A DNA stretch of 23,382 nt from assembly GCA_948505485.1 (NCBI GenBank), contig CAOPQH010000010.1, positions 1 to 23,382 of the forward strand, read 5' to 3'. Made by a program: the position numbers and the translations under genes. Shown here piece after piece: positions 23,329 through 23,382 of this stretch; positions within the stretch are counted from its first letter, which is position 1, and each line of letters opens with the position of its first letter. A model generated the notes under the pieces. The model ran no database searches and was not told where the DNA came from. It worked only from the letters and a program-made list of their open reading frames with translations. Origin of the DNA: an uncultured Clostridia bacterium (GTDB taxonomy: Bacteria; Bacillota; Clostridia; TANB77; CAG-508).

Positions 23329-23382
23329 CGTCAAGCTACCTGTGTATAGGACGTTTTCGCTTTCGTCAAGCTCAAGCGAAAA
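23329..23382. repeat. GC-rich hairpin and direct repeat at the window edge
   Basis: TTTTCGCTT (23354-23362) pairs with AAGCGAAAA (23374-23382), a 9-bp stem cut by the window end. CGTCAAGCT occurs twice (23329-23337 and 23364-23372). It could be the terminator of the DUF421-DUF4363 unit or the start of an intergenic repeat; the window ends too soon to decide. Confidence 0.4.

Overview
This window comes from an AT-rich, endospore-forming Firmicute, most likely a member of the Clostridia. The evidence is very low GC, A/T-ending codons, strong AGGAGG-type ribosome binding sites, a T-box leader, the canonical Firmicute ylxM-ffh-rpsP-khpA-rimM-trmD-rplS order, and sporulation genes (spoIVA and a gerA-type receptor operon). 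I see no rRNA, tRNA, CRISPR array, transposase or prophage module.

Layout. Bases 1-520 hold what looks like a decaying two-gene module: the tail of an unrecognised gene interrupted by an in-frame stop, overlapping a DUF4160 gene with an apparent 1-base frameshift. Bases 534-4362 are a phenylalanine T-box leader, pheS, pheT and a strong terminator. Bases 4367-4525 are a highly structured intergenic element just upstream of prs, a divergent PRPP synthetase. Bases 5612-9997 form the SRP/ribosome-maturation operon. In it ffh is split by an apparent extra C at 6762/6763, and ribosomal protein L19 carries an acidic C-terminal tail of about 115 residues.

Bases 9970-16818 are on the minus strand. 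A gerA-type germinant receptor operon (A, B, C and an unlisted 59-aa two-TM gene that may be a D subunit) is followed by a Lon-like AAA_32/S16 protease with its own promoter. A plus-strand membrane-anchored transglutaminase-like gene (16891-18024) converges on spoIVA (minus, 18077-19555). spoIVA has a good sigma-E-type promoter divergent from a sigma-A-type promoter for a eukaryote-like UDP-N-acetylhexosamine pyrophosphorylase and a partner left-handed beta-helix protein. The window ends with a PF04020 membrane protein (minus), a DUF421/DUF4363 pair, and a short GC-rich hairpin/repeat at the edge.

How the parts fit. The first half is translation and protein-targeting housekeeping: tRNA-Phe charging, PRPP supply, SRP, S16/L19 and their RNA maturation factors. 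The second half is rich in spore functions: germinant sensing, the spore coat basement layer, and a DUF421 protein of a family linked to spore membranes. Five genes needed their start codons moved downstream to match ribosome binding sites in the operons (prs, rpsP, khpA, trmD, rplS), and three others were moved on the same grounds (gerA-A, gerA-B, the PF04020 gene). The most interesting items are the split essential ffh, the small candidate D subunit, the lipobox-less GerC, the acidic L19 tail, the structured element before prs, and the UAP1-like two-gene alternative to GlmU.
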